Source of the DNA: Streptomyces lucensis JCM 4490
GTDB taxonomy: Bacteria; Actinomycetota; Actinomycetes; Streptomycetales; Streptomycetaceae
Length of the DNA stretch: 64,000 bases
Assembly: GCF_014650035.1 (NCBI RefSeq)
Contig: NZ_BMUE01000001.1
Coordinates: 744,001 to 808,000, forward strand
Direction of reading: 5' to 3'
The first letter of the stretch is position 1. Each line of letters opens with the position of its first letter. The notes under the pieces are model-generated. The model was given only the letters and a program-made list of their open reading frames with translations, did not search any database and was not told the origin of the DNA. This document shows positions 1 to 13,185 of the stretch, piece after piece. The translations under genes were made by a program, and so were the position numbers.

Positions 1-2451
1 CACCGAGCGCTTCTTGTCGATCAGGTCGTACATCAGCGGCTGGGTGAAGGCCGGGTTGTCCGACTCGTTGTGACCGCGGCGGCGGTAGCAGATGAGGTCG
101 ATCACCACGTCCTTGTTGAACGCCTGGCGGAACTCGAAGGCGAGCCGCGCGACGCGCACGACGGCCTCCGGGTCGTCGCCGTTCACGTGGAAGATCGGGG
201 CCTCGATCATGCGGGCCACGTCCGTCGCGTACATGGAGGAACGCGAGGACTCGGGGGCCGCGGTGAAGCCGACCTGGTTGTTGATGACGACGTGGACCGT
301 GCCACCGGTGCGGTAGCCCCGCAGCTGCGACATGTTCAGGGTCTCGGCCACCACGCCCTGGCCCGCGAAGGCCGCGTCGCCGTGGATCGCCACCGGCAGG
401 ACCGTGAAGTCCGTGCCGCCCTTGTTGATGATGTCCTGCTTGGCGCGGGAGACGCCCTCCAGGACCGGGTCCACCGCCTCCAGGTGCGAGGGGTTGGCCA
501 CCAGCGAGACCTTGATCTGCTCGCCGTCCAGGCCGGTGAAGGTGCCCTCGGCGCCCAGGTGGTACTTCACGTCGCCGGAGCCGTGCATCGACTTCGGGTC
601 GAGGTTGCCCTCGAACTCGCGGAAGATCTGCGCGTACGACTTGCCGACGATGTTGGCGAGCACGTTCAGGCGGCCGCGGTGGGCCATGCCGATGACGACC
701 TCGTCCAGGCGGGACTCGGCCGCGGAGTCGATCACCGCGTCCAGCAGCGGGATGACGGACTCGCCGCCCTCCAGCGAGAAGCGCTTCTGGCCGACGTACT
801 TGGTCTGCAGGAAGGTCTCGAAGGCCTCCGCCGCGTTCAGCCGGCGCAGGATGCGCAGCTGCTCCTCGCGCTCCGGCTTGGAGTGGCCGCGCTCCACGCG
901 GTCCTGGATCCACTTGCGCTGCTTGGGGTCCTGGATGTGCATGAACTCGATGCCGGTGGTGCGGCAGTACGAGTCGCGCAGCACGCCGAGGATGTCGCGC
1001 AGCTTCATCATCGACTTGCCGGCGAAGCCGCCGACGGCGAACTCGCGCTCCAGGTCCCACAGGGTGAGGCCGTGCTCGACGATGTCCAGGTCGGGGTGCT
1101 TGCGCTGGCGGTACTCCAGCGGGTCGGTGTCGGCCATGACGTGGCCGCGGACCCGGTAGGAGTGGATCAGCTCGAAGACGCGGGCGGCCTTGGTGACGTC
1201 GTCGTCGTGGCTGGCGTCGATGTCCTTGAGCCAGCGGACCGGCTCGTAGGGGATGCGCAGCGCCTCGAAGATGTCGTCGTAGAAGCCGTTCTCGCCGAGC
1301 AGCAGGTTCGCGACCTGGCGCAGGAACTCGCCGGAGGCGGCGCCCTGGATCACCCGGTGGTCGTAGGTCGACGTGAGCGTCATGACCTTCGAGATGCCGA
1401 GCTTGTTCAGCGTGTCCTGGCTGGTGCCCTGGAACTCGGCCGGGTAGTCCATGGAGCCGACGCCCATGATCACGGACTGGCCGGGCATCAGACGCGGCAC
1501 GGAGTGGACGGTGCCGAGACCGCCGGGGTTGGTCAGGGAGACCGTGACGCCGGTGAAGTCGTCCATCGTCAGCTTGCCGTCGCGGGCGCGGCGGACGATG
1601 TCCTCGTAGGCCTGCCAGAACTCGAAGAAGTTCAGCGTCTCGGCCTTCTTGATGGCGGCCACGACGAGCTGGCGGTCACCGTTGGGCTTGACCAGGTCGA
1701 TGGCCAGGCCGAGGTTGACGTGGGCCGGCTTGATCAGGGTCGGCTTGCCGTCCTTCTCGCCGAAGGCGTGGTTCATCGACGGCATGGCCTTGATGGCCTG
1801 CACCATCGCGTACCCGATGAGGTGCGTGAAGGAGATCTTCCCGCCCCGGGCGCGCTTGAGGTGGTTGTTGATGACGATCCGGTTGTCGAACAGCAGCTTC
1901 ACCGGGACCGCGCGGACCGAGGTGGCCGTCGGCAGCTCCAGCGAGGCGTTCATGTTCTTCGCGACGGCCGCGGACGGACCGCGCAGCGTCACGTACTCCG
2001 GACCGCCGGGGGCCTCGGTGGCCGGCGCGGCCTTGGCCTTCGGCTGGGCCGGCGCCTGTGCGGGCGTCGCCGGCTTGGCCGGGGCGGGGGCCGGGGCCTT
2101 CGCCGCGGGCGCGGCGGCCGGGGCCGCGGCGGGCTTGGGGGCGGCCGCGGGCGCGGGAGCGGCCTGGGCCGGAGCCGCCGGCTGAGCCGGGGCCGCGGGC
2201 TGGGGAGCCGTGGTGGTGGTCCCTGCGGCCCCCGCGGCCGCAGTACCCGCCGGAGCCGGGGTGGCAGGAGCACCCGGCTTGTAGTCGGCGAAGAAGTCCC
2301 ACCAGGCTCGGTCTACCGAATTCGGGTCCTGGAGGTACTGCTGATAGATCTCGTCGACGAGCCACTCGTTCGGACCGAACGCGGCAGCGGGGTTCTTCCC
2401 GGCTTGGTCGTCGGTCGAGATGCTCGAGTTACTGGGGGACTGTGGCGACAC
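1..2451 (-). CDS. kgd: Multifunctional 2-oxoglutarate dehydrogenase E1/E2 (Kgd/SucA), C-terminus outside window
   Basis: This is the actinobacterial fused enzyme that decarboxylates 2-oxoglutarate in the TCA cycle and carries an E2-type succinyltransferase domain. The 817 codons present cover roughly two thirds of the usual ~1,270 residues. In order they show the N-terminal helix ([23 protein letters not shown]), a long Ala/Pro linker at about 60-150, the E2 acyltransferase core ([18 protein letters not shown]) and the start of the ThDP-binding E1 part ([40 protein letters not shown]). The stop codon lies left of position 1. I chose the GTG at 2449-2451 because the protein then starts with the family's short Ser-rich leader; an in-frame GTG nine codons upstream is possible. 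The Ala/Pro linker produces the long spurious plus-strand reading frame over this gene. Confidence 0.95.
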   Translation of the reverse strand, partial: MSPQSPSNSSISTDDQAGKNPAAAFGPNEWLVDEIYQQYLQDPNSVDRAWWDFFADYKPGAPATPAPAGTAAAGAAGTTTTAPQPAAPAQPAAPAQAAPAPAAAPKPAAAPAAAPAAKAPAPAPAKPATPAQAPAQPKAKAAPATEAPGGPEYVTLRGPSAAVAKNMNASLELPTATSVRAVPVKLLFDNRIVINNHLKRARGGKISFTHLIGYAMVQAIKAMPSMNHAFGEKDGKPTLIKPAHVNLGLAIDLVKPNGDRQLVVAAIKKAETLNFFEFWQAYEDIVRRARDGKLTMDDFTGVTVSLTNPGGLGTVHSVPRLMPGQSVIMGVGSMDYPAEFQGTSQDTLNKLGISKVMTLTSTYDHRVIQGAASGEFLRQVANLLLGENGFYDDIFEALRIPYEPVRWLKDIDASHDDDVTKAARVFELIHSYRVRGHVMADTDPLEYRQRKHPDLDIVEHGLTLWDLEREFAVGGFAGKSMMKLRDILGVLRDSYCRTTGIEFMHIQDPKQRKWIQDRVERGHSKPEREEQLRILRRLNAAEAFETFLQTKYVGQKRFSLEGGESVIPLLDAVIDSAAESRLDEVVIGMAHRGRLNVLANIVGKSYAQIFREFEGNLDPKSMHGSGDVKYHLGAEGTFTGLDGEQIKVSLVANPSHLEAVDPVLEGVSRAKQDIINKGGTDFTVLPVAIHGDAAFAGQGVVAETLNMSQLRGYRTGGTVHVVINNQVGFTAAPESSRSSMYATDVARMIEAPIFHVNGDDPEAVVRVARLAFEFRQAFNKDVVIDLICYRRRGHNESDNPAFTQPLMYDLIDKKRSV

Positions 2452-2752
2452 GGCGGCAACCGCCCTCTTCCGCTTCACAAGGTGATGGACAGCGGGAATA
2501 AAGGCTACGCCTCCAAGACCGCGAAGGTCAGGTCGGGCCCGTTCATCGTCGCGTAAGTCACACCGAAAATCTTGTTTCAGGGCTTGAAATGGCGGGAAAC
2601 AAGCGTGGTTCGGCAGGTGGGAGGGTGCACCGGACCGGGCCCTGCGCGCCTTCGTTCGACGGGTGGCGCGGGCCTGCCCCGATCACACGAGTCCCGCCGC
2701 GCGGGAACCGCGGCGACCGACGTGGATCTTGTGCTTCCGCTCGAACTTTACG
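2452..2752. promoter_or_regulatory. Upstream region of kgd with an inverted repeat
   Basis: This gap of about 300 bp lies between the kgd start and the end of the histidine kinase gene and must contain the kgd promoter. The clearest structure is an 8-bp inverted repeat, CTTGTTTC at 2571-2578 and GAAACAAG at 2596-2603, about 120 bp upstream of the kgd start. It could be an operator; no binding protein is assigned. I see no gene here. Confidence 0.35.
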
Positions 2753-3864
2753 TCAACTTGAGACGGAAGCCAGTCCCGGAAGAGTGACGATGATCCGGCA
2801 GCCCCGCTCGGATTCGGCCACCCCGATCCGGCCGCCGTGCAGATCCACCGCCCACCGGGCGATCGCGAGCCCGAGCCCGGTGCCGCCGTCGCTGCCCGGT
2901 CCGTGCGGCCGGCGCACCGCCCCGCGGTTGAACCGCTCGAACACCCGGCGCCACTCCGACCTGGGAATCCCGGGACCCTCGTCCAGGACCTCCAGCTCCA
3001 GCGACTCCGGCTGCGGCCCGCGCCGCGCCCTGACGGTCACCCGGCCGTGCGGCGGGCTGTGCTTGACCGCGTTGTCGATCAGGTTCGCGACGACCTGGTG
3101 GATGCGCTCGGGGTCCGCGTGTGCGGTCAGCTCCGGCGGTGAGACGTCGAGGTGCAGATGGACGTCCGTACGCGTGTGGCTGCCCGAGCCGGAGGCCATG
3201 CCCGCGCGAGCCGAGGCGACCATGTTGGCCTCCTTCAGCACGCCCGACAGGTACGGCCACACCTCGAACCGCCGCATCTTCAGCGGTACGACGCCGTTGT
3301 CCAGGCGGGAGAGGTCCAGCAGGGTCTCCACCAGCCGGCCGAGCCGCTCGGTCTGCTTCAGGGCCGTGCGCATGGTCTCGGGATCGGCCTCCGTGACCCC
3401 GTCCACGATGTTCTCCAGCACCGCGCGCAGCCCGGCGATGGGGGTGCGCAGCTCGTGCGAGACGTTCGCCACCAGCTCTTTGCGCTGCTGGTCCTGGGCC
3501 TCCAGCTCGTCGGCCATGACGTTGATCGTCTCGGCCAGGTCGCCGAGTTCGTCCCGGCGGTTCTCCTTCACCCGGCGCGTGTAGTCGCCCTGCGAGATCG
3601 AGCGGGCGACCGTGTTCATCTCGTCCAGCGGCATGGTGAGGGAGTGCGCCACGAACTGCGTGATCAGCAGGGTGGCGATCATCGAGAAGACCGTGATGAA
3701 GCGCAGCTCCGTCTTGGTGTGCACCGCGATCATCGACAGTCCGGTAGTGATCAGGACCGAGACGACGACGAGCGTGCCCAGCTTGGTCTTGATCGAGAAC
3801 GGGCGTACGCCGCCCCAGGGTTCCTCCCCGGGGCTCCTCCGTGCGGCCTCCCGCCCGTCAGCGC

Positions 3865-3868
<4 letters not shown>
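2753..3868 (-). CDS. Sensor histidine kinase of a two-component system
   Basis: This 371-residue membrane sensor kinase phosphorylates the response regulator encoded just upstream. Two close hydrophobic segments lie at about 31-50 and 56-75, so almost no extracellular sensor loop exists. A HAMP-like linker follows (SQGDYTRRVKENRRDELGDL), then the H box with phospho-acceptor His138 (ANVSHELRTP), the N box (VVANLIDNAVKHS) and the G boxes (DEGPGIP, GTGLGLAIARW). I chose the ATG at 3868 because it overlaps the regulator's stop as ATGA, giving translational coupling; upstream in-frame codons lie inside the regulator. The signal is not evident from sequence; the short loop suggests sensing in the membrane or of envelope state. 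Confidence 0.9.
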
Positions 3869-4605
<737 letters not shown>

Positions 4606-4730
4606 CGCCCGCCCCTGCTTGTTGCTTTCCGGGAATCCGTGGGGTGATCCCATGTCTGCGATCGACGCTGTGATGATCGTTCGGTGATCCGCGTCAGGGC
4701 AGCACATTACGGGGACTCACCGCGCTGTCG

Positions 4731-5408
4731 CTATCCAGGGCGGATGCCGAGGTGCACGGCGTCCGGAACGCCCCGGGCAACGGGCACCTCTTCCGTACGC
4801 ACCTGCCGGAACCCGACATTCCGCAAGGTTCCTTCAAATTCCGGAGAGGGCTGCGCGGACCACACCGCCAGCACTCCGCCGGGTCTCAACGCCCGTGCGC
4901 AGGCGGCGAGTCCTGCCGCCGAGTACAGACCGCCGTTGTCCTCGGTCACGGTCCAGCCCGGTCCGTTGTCGATGTCGAGACACAGTGCGTCGAACGTGTC
5001 CGATGTCTCATTGACGTACGTCACGAGATCCGCTTCCACGATCTCGGTCCGGGGGTCGGCGAGCGCGTCGGCGGACAGCTCGGCCAGCGGCCCCTCGCGG
5101 TGCCAGTCGACGACGGCCGGCTCACGCTCCACGACGGTGATCCGCCCCCAGCGTGCGTCGGCCGCCGCGTGCGCGAGCGAGAATCCCACGCCCAGTCCGC
5201 CGATCAGCACGTGCGGCCCCGGGCGCCCGTCCAGTGCGCCGTACGCGGCGTCGACCAGCAGCCGCTCCGAGCGGCCGTCGGAGGTGTCCATCAGGAAGCA
5301 GCCGTTGGCGATGATCTGGAGCAGCGGACCGTGCCTGCGCAGCACCACCTCGCCGTACGGGCCGTCGCGCCGGTCCAGGACCACGGGGGAGTCGTACACG
5401 GCAGTCAT
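4731..5408 (-). CDS. Spermidine-synthase-fold SAM-dependent enzyme
   Basis: This 225-residue protein has the spermidine-synthase-like Rossmann fold. It has the N-terminal beta region, the nucleotide-binding glycine motif (HVLIGGLGVGFSLAHAAA), the acidic strand (ITVVEREPAVVDWH) and a DALCLDIDNGP loop. Actinobacterial proteins of this kind are usually annotated as spermidine synthases, but they are shorter than true SpeE and the substrate is unknown, so I do not claim polyamine synthesis. I chose the ATG at 5408 because the homologous region begins there; the frame stays open upstream to 5825 only because of high GC. It stands alone, on the opposite strand to the next gene. Confidence 0.75.
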   Translation of the reverse strand: MTAVYDSPVVLDRRDGPYGEVVLRRHGPLLQIIANGCFLMDTSDGRSERLLVDAAYGALDGRPGPHVLIGGLGVGFSLAHAAADARWGRITVVEREPAVVDWHREGPLAELSADALADPRTEIVEADLVTYVNETSDTFDALCLDIDNGPGWTVTEDNGGLYSAAGLAACARALRPGGVLAVWSAQPSPEFEGTLRNVGFRQVRTEEVPVARGVPDAVHLGIRPG

Positions 5409-5670
5409 GCGCCCATCCTGCTCGAACGGGGCCTGGCCTTCACCGGAATTACGGATGACGGGACGATGCGTCCCGCGGGCCGCCCGCTGCGCGCCGGGGC
5501 GCGGGGCGGGCGCGGTACACCCGTTCGTGGGACGTCGTACCCGCCTGGCGTCCCGGCGCGGACGCGCGCGGGGCGTGAGAGGTTGACGTGAATCGCGCCC
5601 GCGCGTGACGCCGCTCATGGACAGCGGCCCGGGTGACGGCCAAAGGTGGGACGCGACGGAAGGAGCCCTC

Positions 5671-6537
<867 letters not shown>

Positions 6538-6605
6538 TTCGGCGGTGCCGAGTACCGGCGCACACGGCCGACGGCCCCGCCGAACCGGCGCGCACTCCGG
6601 CTCAC

Positions 6606-6790
6606 GATGTCGACCGCGTCGCGATGTCGACCGCGTCGCGCCCGCGTGGCACAGCGCCCGATGCGACATCGGCTTGCCGGGAGCCGGCGTCCTCGCATCG
6701 GCCCCGCGCATCGGCCCCGGGACCGGCCTGCGCGCATCGGCCCCGGGACCGGCCTGCGCGCATCGGCCCCGGATCGGCCTGTGCGCATCG
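6606..6790. repeat. Short direct repeats between convergent genes
   Basis: Between the rhomboid-like gene and the acetyltransferase gene lie two perfect 17-bp copies (6606-6622, 6623-6639) and a 26-bp unit of the type CGCGCATCGG...CCGGCCTG. The 26-bp unit has two perfect copies (6705-6730, 6731-6756) and a third diverged copy to about 6781. No gene or terminator-like hairpin stands out in this gap. Confidence 0.75.
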
Positions 6791-6813
6791 GCCTCCTCGG
6801 GTGCCGCCCCCGC

Positions 6814-7620
6814 TCAGCCCGTCGCTTCGGCATACGGTGACCACACGTACGGCGTGGTCGTCGTCACCGCCCGGAAGCCCAGGCGGCGCAGGATCGGGGC
6901 GCTGTCGGCGGAGGCGTCGACGTGGAGGTACCTGACACCGCGGGCGGCGGCGAGGCCGGCGCGGGCGGCGACCAGGGCGCGGTAGATGCCCTTGCCGCGC
7001 CACTCGGCGAGAGTGGAGCCGCCCAGCAGGCCGGCGAACTCGGTGCCGGGGCGGAAGGACAGCCAGGCCGCGCTGACGATCTCGCCGTCGGCCTCGGCGA
7101 CGTGCACGGACAGGTCGTCCGGCTCGGTGGCGAGCCGCCCGAGGAGGTGTTCGGCGAGCCAGCTCATGTCCTGGTCCCAGACGGCCGTCTGCAGGGCGGC
7201 GATCCGGTGGACGTCCGCGGCGGAGGTGACCCGGCGCAGCGTGACTCCGTCGGGCGGTGCGGGCTCCCCGGCGGCGAGTTCGGCCACGGGGGCGATCAGT
7301 ACCGTCTCCTCCTCCTCGGGTACGAACCCCGCCGCGCTCAGCCGGTCGGGTAGGTCGGCCGGGACGTCGTGGCCGCGCAGCTTCCACTCCACCGCCTCCC
7401 CGCGTGCCGCGAAGAAGTCCCGCTGCCTGGCGATCAGCTCGTCCAGGTCCCGCCCGCGCAGGCCCAGGTCGGGCGGCGTGCCGAGAAAGCCGCGGAACTC
7501 TCCGACGATCCGCAGCAGCCTCCCGTCGTACTCGTGGGTGACCCCCGGCGGCGGGGCGGGCGGAGTGGCGCGTATCTGGGCGTCGTAGGCGGCTAGCAGC
7601 GCCGCGGTGTCGGTCGTCAT
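6814..7620 (-). CDS. GNAT-family N-acetyltransferase
   Basis: This 268-residue acyl-CoA transferase has the GNAT core in its C-terminal half: motif A glycine-rich loop (LAEWRGKGIYRALVAAR) and motif B (GVRYLHVDASADSAPILRRLGF). The N-terminal half (LDELIARQRDFFAARGEAVEWKLRGHD) is typical of Streptomyces GNAT proteins with an extra pseudo-GNAT region. The acceptor is unknown. The start is ATG 7620. The same frame stays open across the whole of lon on the opposite strand, which is a GC artefact. It is divergent from lon, and the shared gap carries the lon regulatory sites. Confidence 0.85.
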   Translation of the reverse strand: MTTDTAALLAAYDAQIRATPPAPPPGVTHEYDGRLLRIVGEFRGFLGTPPDLGLRGRDLDELIARQRDFFAARGEAVEWKLRGHDVPADLPDRLSAAGFVPEEEETVLIAPVAELAAGEPAPPDGVTLRRVTSAADVHRIAALQTAVWDQDMSWLAEHLLGRLATEPDDLSVHVAEADGEIVSAAWLSFRPGTEFAGLLGGSTLAEWRGKGIYRALVAARAGLAAARGVRYLHVDASADSAPILRRLGFRAVTTTTPYVWSPYAEATG

Positions 7621-7709
7621 CACGGGCACGCTACGAGGAATGACCGGGCGGGCGGCAACTGCTTTTCCAGTGGGCCCTGGTGACGGAGGCGCCCGGCGCC
7701 GGAGCCGGT

Positions 7710-7726
7710 GATCGCTGACAGCGAAC
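7710..7726 (+). promoter_or_regulatory. Probable ClgR operator upstream of lon
   Basis: The sequence GATCGC-TGACA-GCGAAC is an almost perfect dyad and fits the ClgR binding pattern known from actinobacteria (CGCY-NAN-RGCG core). ClgR is established as an activator of clp and lon genes in Streptomyces. The site is about 75 bp upstream of the lon start. The assignment rests on motif match and gene context. Confidence 0.65.
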
Positions 7727-7758
7727 ACCCCTTGGGGAACAATCAAGGACTCACGGAC

Positions 7759-7779
7759 ATTGAGTCGGCATAGCTCAAG
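7759..7779 (+). promoter_or_regulatory. HAIR element (HspR operator) upstream of lon
   Basis: ATTGAGT-N7-GCTCAAG matches the HAIR consensus CTTGAGT-N7-ACTCAAG with one change in each arm. It ends 21 bp before the lon start. HspR with DnaK as co-repressor is known to control dnaK, clpB and lon in Streptomyces, so this site should repress lon until heat shock. Confidence 0.8.
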
Positions 7780-7800
7780 TTGACTGCCGAAGGGGAGATC

Positions 7801-10221
<2,421 letters not shown>

Positions 10222-10237
10222 CGGACGCGGCCGGAAG

Positions 10238-10278
10238 GGCGAGGCCCGGGTCCCGTGAGGGAGGCCCGGGCCTTCGCC
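10238..10278 (+). terminator. Hairpin terminator after lon
   Basis: Arms of about 13 bp (10238-10250 and 10265-10278, one bulge) form a GC-rich hairpin 17 bp after the lon stop. There is no U tract, as is usual in Streptomyces. Confidence 0.6.
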
Positions 10279-10328
10279 GTGGCGCCGTGACCGGGCGGGC
10301 GCAGGGGGTGACTCGGTAGAATTCGGAC

Positions 10329-11378
10329 GTGAGCGGGCAGGACGGCAGGCCCTCCGGTCTGATCGGGACGGAGATCGCGGGCTACCGGGTCGAGCGCGAA
10401 CTCGGGCGCGGTGGCATGGCCGTCGTCTACCGCGCCAAGGACCTGCGCCTGGGCCGGACGGTCGCCCTCAAGCTGCTGGCCCCCGAGTTCACGCGCAACG
10501 ACGCCTTCCGCCGCCGGTTCGCCCAGGAGTCGCGGGTCGCCGCCGCCATCGACCACCCCAACATCGTCCCCGTCTTCGAGGCCGGCGAGACCGACGGCAT
10601 CCTCTACATCGCCATGTGCTTCGTCTGCGGCTGCGATCTGCGTGCCCTGATCGACCGGGAGGGCCCGCTGCCGGTGCCCGCCGCGCTGCGCATCGCGGCC
10701 CAGCTGGCGTCCGCGCTCGACGCGGCCCACGCGCGTGACCTGGTGCACCGGGACGTCAAGCCCGGCAACGTGCTGGTGGCCGAGGGCATCGACAGCGACC
10801 ACCCCGAGCACGTCTACCTCACCGACTTCGGGCTGGCCAAGAAGTCCCTGTCGCTCACGGGGTTCACCACCGCCGGCGAGTTCGTCGGCACCCTGGACTA
10901 CGTGGCGCCCGAGCGGATCGCCGGTCGCCCGGTCGACGGCAGGGCCGACCTGTACAGCCTCGCCTGCGTGGTGCACGAGACCCTCACCGGCGCCCCGCCC
11001 TTCGAGCGGGAGGACCACCTCGAACTGCTCTGGGCCCACCAGTACGACCCGCCGCCCGCGCTGAGCGAGCGGCGGCCGGACGTCCCGCGGGCCGCGGACG
11101 ACGTCCTTGGACGGGCGCTGGCGAAGATTCCGGACGACCGGTACGGCTCCTGCCTGGAGTTCGTGGCGGCTCTGCGCGCCGTCACCGGCGAGGTCGGCCC
11201 GCGCGGGCGTACGCCGACGCTGGTGGACGCCCGGGTCGCGGCCGATGCCGCCGCTCCCCGCACGGACAGCCGCGCGGAATCCGGACCGCCGGCCCGCCCG
11301 GACGCGCGCCCCCTGCCCGCTCCGCCCTCCTGGGCCGGCCCCGTCCTCCGCGGGCCGGTGACCGGGCAGCGGAACTGA
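10329..11378 (+). CDS. Soluble Hanks-type serine/threonine protein kinase
   Basis: This 349-residue eukaryotic-type kinase has no membrane segment. The kinase domain spans about 18-275 with the Gly-rich loop (LGRGGMAVVYRA), catalytic Lys (VALKLL), catalytic loop (HRDVKPGNVL), DFG motif (LTDFGLA), activation segment end (GTLDYVAPERI) and DLYSLACVV. The C-terminal 70 residues are Pro/Ala-rich and probably disordered. Most Streptomyces Ser/Thr kinases are membrane-anchored; this one lacks any sensor domain. The GTG start at 10329 lies about 100 bp after lon, separated by a terminator. Confidence 0.92.
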   Translation: MSGQDGRPSGLIGTEIAGYRVERELGRGGMAVVYRAKDLRLGRTVALKLLAPEFTRNDAFRRRFAQESRVAAAIDHPNIVPVFEAGETDGILYIAMCFVCGCDLRALIDREGPLPVPAALRIAAQLASALDAAHARDLVHRDVKPGNVLVAEGIDSDHPEHVYLTDFGLAKKSLSLTGFTTAGEFVGTLDYVAPERIAGRPVDGRADLYSLACVVHETLTGAPPFEREDHLELLWAHQYDPPPALSERRPDVPRAADDVLGRALAKIPDDRYGSCLEFVAALRAVTGEVGPRGRTPTLVDARVAADAAAPRTDSRAESGPPARPDARPLPAPPSWAGPVLRGPVTGQRN

Positions 11379-11421
11379 TCCGGGCCGCTGCGGCGACTCC
11401 CGCGTTTCCTCCGCCGCGGAT

Positions 11422-11456
11422 ACGCCCGTCCGTCACCCCGCGCCGGGCGGGCGTTT
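11422..11456 (+). terminator. Probable terminator after the kinase gene
   Basis: Arms ACGCCCG (11422-11428) and CGGGCGT (11448-11454) are followed by a short T run, about 45 bp after the kinase stop. Confidence 0.5.
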
Positions 11457-11658
11457 ATAGATACTGCCGACGGTTCCGTCAAGCCCCGAATCCTCGGAAC
11501 GTGCTCCGCATCGTGTCGATCATGCCTACTGGTTGTGCGGCCCCCACCGAAAGGAAAAGGGAACCGCAGGGTAAGGCGGAAAGGAATTCCGCCGCTCGGT
11601 GCCCCGAATATTCGGAGCATGTCAGTCACATTCCCATTCAGGAAACAGGAGCAGAATC

Positions 11659-12318
11659 ATGAACCGTAACTTCAAGAACGCAGAGTCCGGTCGCAAGCGT
11701 CGCTTCTCCATCGCGACGATTGTCGCCTCCGCCGCGATCGCCGGAGGGGTGCTCGTTCCGGCGGCCTCCGCGATGGCGGCCCCGGCGATGCCGGCCAACG
11801 TCCAGGCCCACCACCACCACGGCAACCACCACGGCGGCACTCCGCACAAGCCGGGGAACGCCACCGGCGGTTCGGCGACGACCAAGAACGGCGGTGATGC
11901 CACCGGCGGTTCGGCGAAGACCAAGAGCGGCGGCGACGCCACCGGCGGCAGCGCGACGACCGAGAACGGCGGCAACGCCAAGGGCGGCAGCGCCGAGACG
12001 GAGAACGGCGGCAACGCCAAGGGCGGTGGCGCCGAGACCAAGAACGGTGGTGCCGCCACTGGTGGTGGCGCCCAGACCGACAAGGGGGGTGACGCCACTG
12101 GCGGCAGCGCCCAGACGGACAACGGCGGTGACGCCACCGGCGGTTCGGCGACGACCAAGAGCGGCGGCGACGCCACCGGCGGTGCGGCGACGACCAAGAA
12201 CGGCGGCAACGCCCGGGGCGGTAATGCCGAAACCCAGAACGGCGGCAACGCCCAGGGCGGGGGCGCGACGAGCGAGAACGGGGGTGACGCCCACGGAGGT
12301 GACGCCGTGGCCGACTGA
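11659..12318 (+). CDS. Secreted Gly/Asn-rich 13-residue-repeat protein
   Basis: This 219-residue protein has a Sec-type signal peptide (RKRR, then a hydrophobic stretch, cleavage near ASAMAA). The mature chain begins with a His-rich patch (HHHHGNHHGG) and then consists almost entirely of a 13-residue repeat of the type GGDATGGSATTKN, about 12 imperfect copies. No enzyme motif is present. The composition resembles glycine-rich cell-surface repeat proteins (PGRS or collagen-like), which can form stacked beta or polyproline structures; that is inference. The ATG at 11659 follows an AACAGGAGC ribosome site. The next gene encodes a second secreted protein with a His/Gly-rich mature start, so the two probably act together at the surface. 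Confidence 0.75.
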   Translation: MNRNFKNAESGRKRRFSIATIVASAAIAGGVLVPAASAMAAPAMPANVQAHHHHGNHHGGTPHKPGNATGGSATTKNGGDATGGSAKTKSGGDATGGSATTENGGNAKGGSAETENGGNAKGGGAETKNGGAATGGGAQTDKGGDATGGSAQTDNGGDATGGSATTKSGGDATGGAATTKNGGNARGGNAETQNGGNAQGGGATSENGGDAHGGDAVAD

Positions 12319-12563
12319 TCCGAGCGGCCGGGGCAACGGGTGAAGTGCCGGCCGGCCGGGCGGACCACGCAAGGTCGACAACGCCCAGCCGGCCGGCACG
12401 GGCCCCGGCGGACCGGCCACCGCATCCGCGTCATTCCCATCGCGTCACCGTCCACATCGTCATCCGAATTCGCCGTCGAATCACCGCGCCGTCCGATCCG
12501 CCGCCACGCCGTCCGAGTCATTTCGATGTGTGTCCGGCACCCGAGAAGAAAGGCCTGACCACC

Positions 12564-13121
12564 ATGAAGGAAAACACCTGGACCCGCCGGCTGGTCGTGG
12601 TAACCGCGTCCGCCCTCCTGAGCGGCGGTGTCATGGTGACGGCGGGAACCGCCTTCGCCGCCCCCGCCCTGGGAACGATCGCGAGGGGCGACCACGCACA
12701 CCACGACGACCACTCACGGCACGGCGGCAAGGACCGTGGCGGTCCCGGTGGTCACGGCAGTCGTGGTGGTCACGGCCACGGCGACGACAAGTACTGCCGC
12801 GCCGGCAACGCCACCGGCGGCGACGGGACCGGCGGCGACGCCCCGATCTGCCAAGCCCCTGGCGGCACCGGCACGGGGGGTACCGGCCGGGGCAGCTGCG
12901 GGGGCCGCAGCCAGAACGGCAAGGGCACCAACGGCAAGAACGGGCCGCAGTGCCCCGAGGGGCCCCCGCCGCACCACCCGGGTACGCCCGGCGGCTCCTC
13001 CACGCCGGCCCCCGAGCCGCCCTCCGGCCCGCAGCCCCCGGCGAACCCGGAGCCGCCCTCCGGCCCGGAGCCGCCGGCGAACCCTGAGCCCCCTTCCGAC
13101 CCCGGTCCGATCGTCAAGTGA
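12564..13121 (+). CDS. Secreted His/Gly-rich protein with Pro-rich tail
   Basis: This 185-residue exported protein has a signal peptide (TRRLVVVTASALLSGGVMV, cleavage near TAFA-AP) and a His/Asp/Gly-rich segment (HAHHDDHSRHGG, HGHGDDKYC) that could bind metal. A Gly-rich part with five Cys residues follows, then a C-terminal tail of repeated EPPSGPEPPANP. It has no sortase signal and no known catalytic domain. The His-rich start and the NATGG phrase also occur in the preceding gene product, suggesting a related origin. The ATG at 12564 has AAGAAAGG upstream. I do not know its function. Confidence 0.7.
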   Translation: MKENTWTRRLVVVTASALLSGGVMVTAGTAFAAPALGTIARGDHAHHDDHSRHGGKDRGGPGGHGSRGGHGHGDDKYCRAGNATGGDGTGGDAPICQAPGGTGTGGTGRGSCGGRSQNGKGTNGKNGPQCPEGPPPHHPGTPGGSSTPAPEPPSGPQPPANPEPPSGPEPPANPEPPSDPGPIVK

Positions 13122-13136
13122 CCGCACCGCCCGCCC

Positions 13137-13163
13137 CGCCCCGCCGCTTCCCGCGGCGGGGCG
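13137..13163. terminator. Hairpin between convergent genes
   Basis: An 11-bp perfect GC stem (13137-13147 with 13153-13163) sits between the secreted-protein gene and the convergent SpoIIE-like gene, so it can serve both strands. Confidence 0.55.
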
Positions 13164-13185
13164 CCATTCCGTGCGGGGCGCGTTC

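Noticed and set aside
70..2556. Long plus-strand open frame of 828 codons
   Set aside because: It is the shadow of kgd; the protein has no family features, while the minus strand encodes a clear 2-oxoglutarate dehydrogenase.
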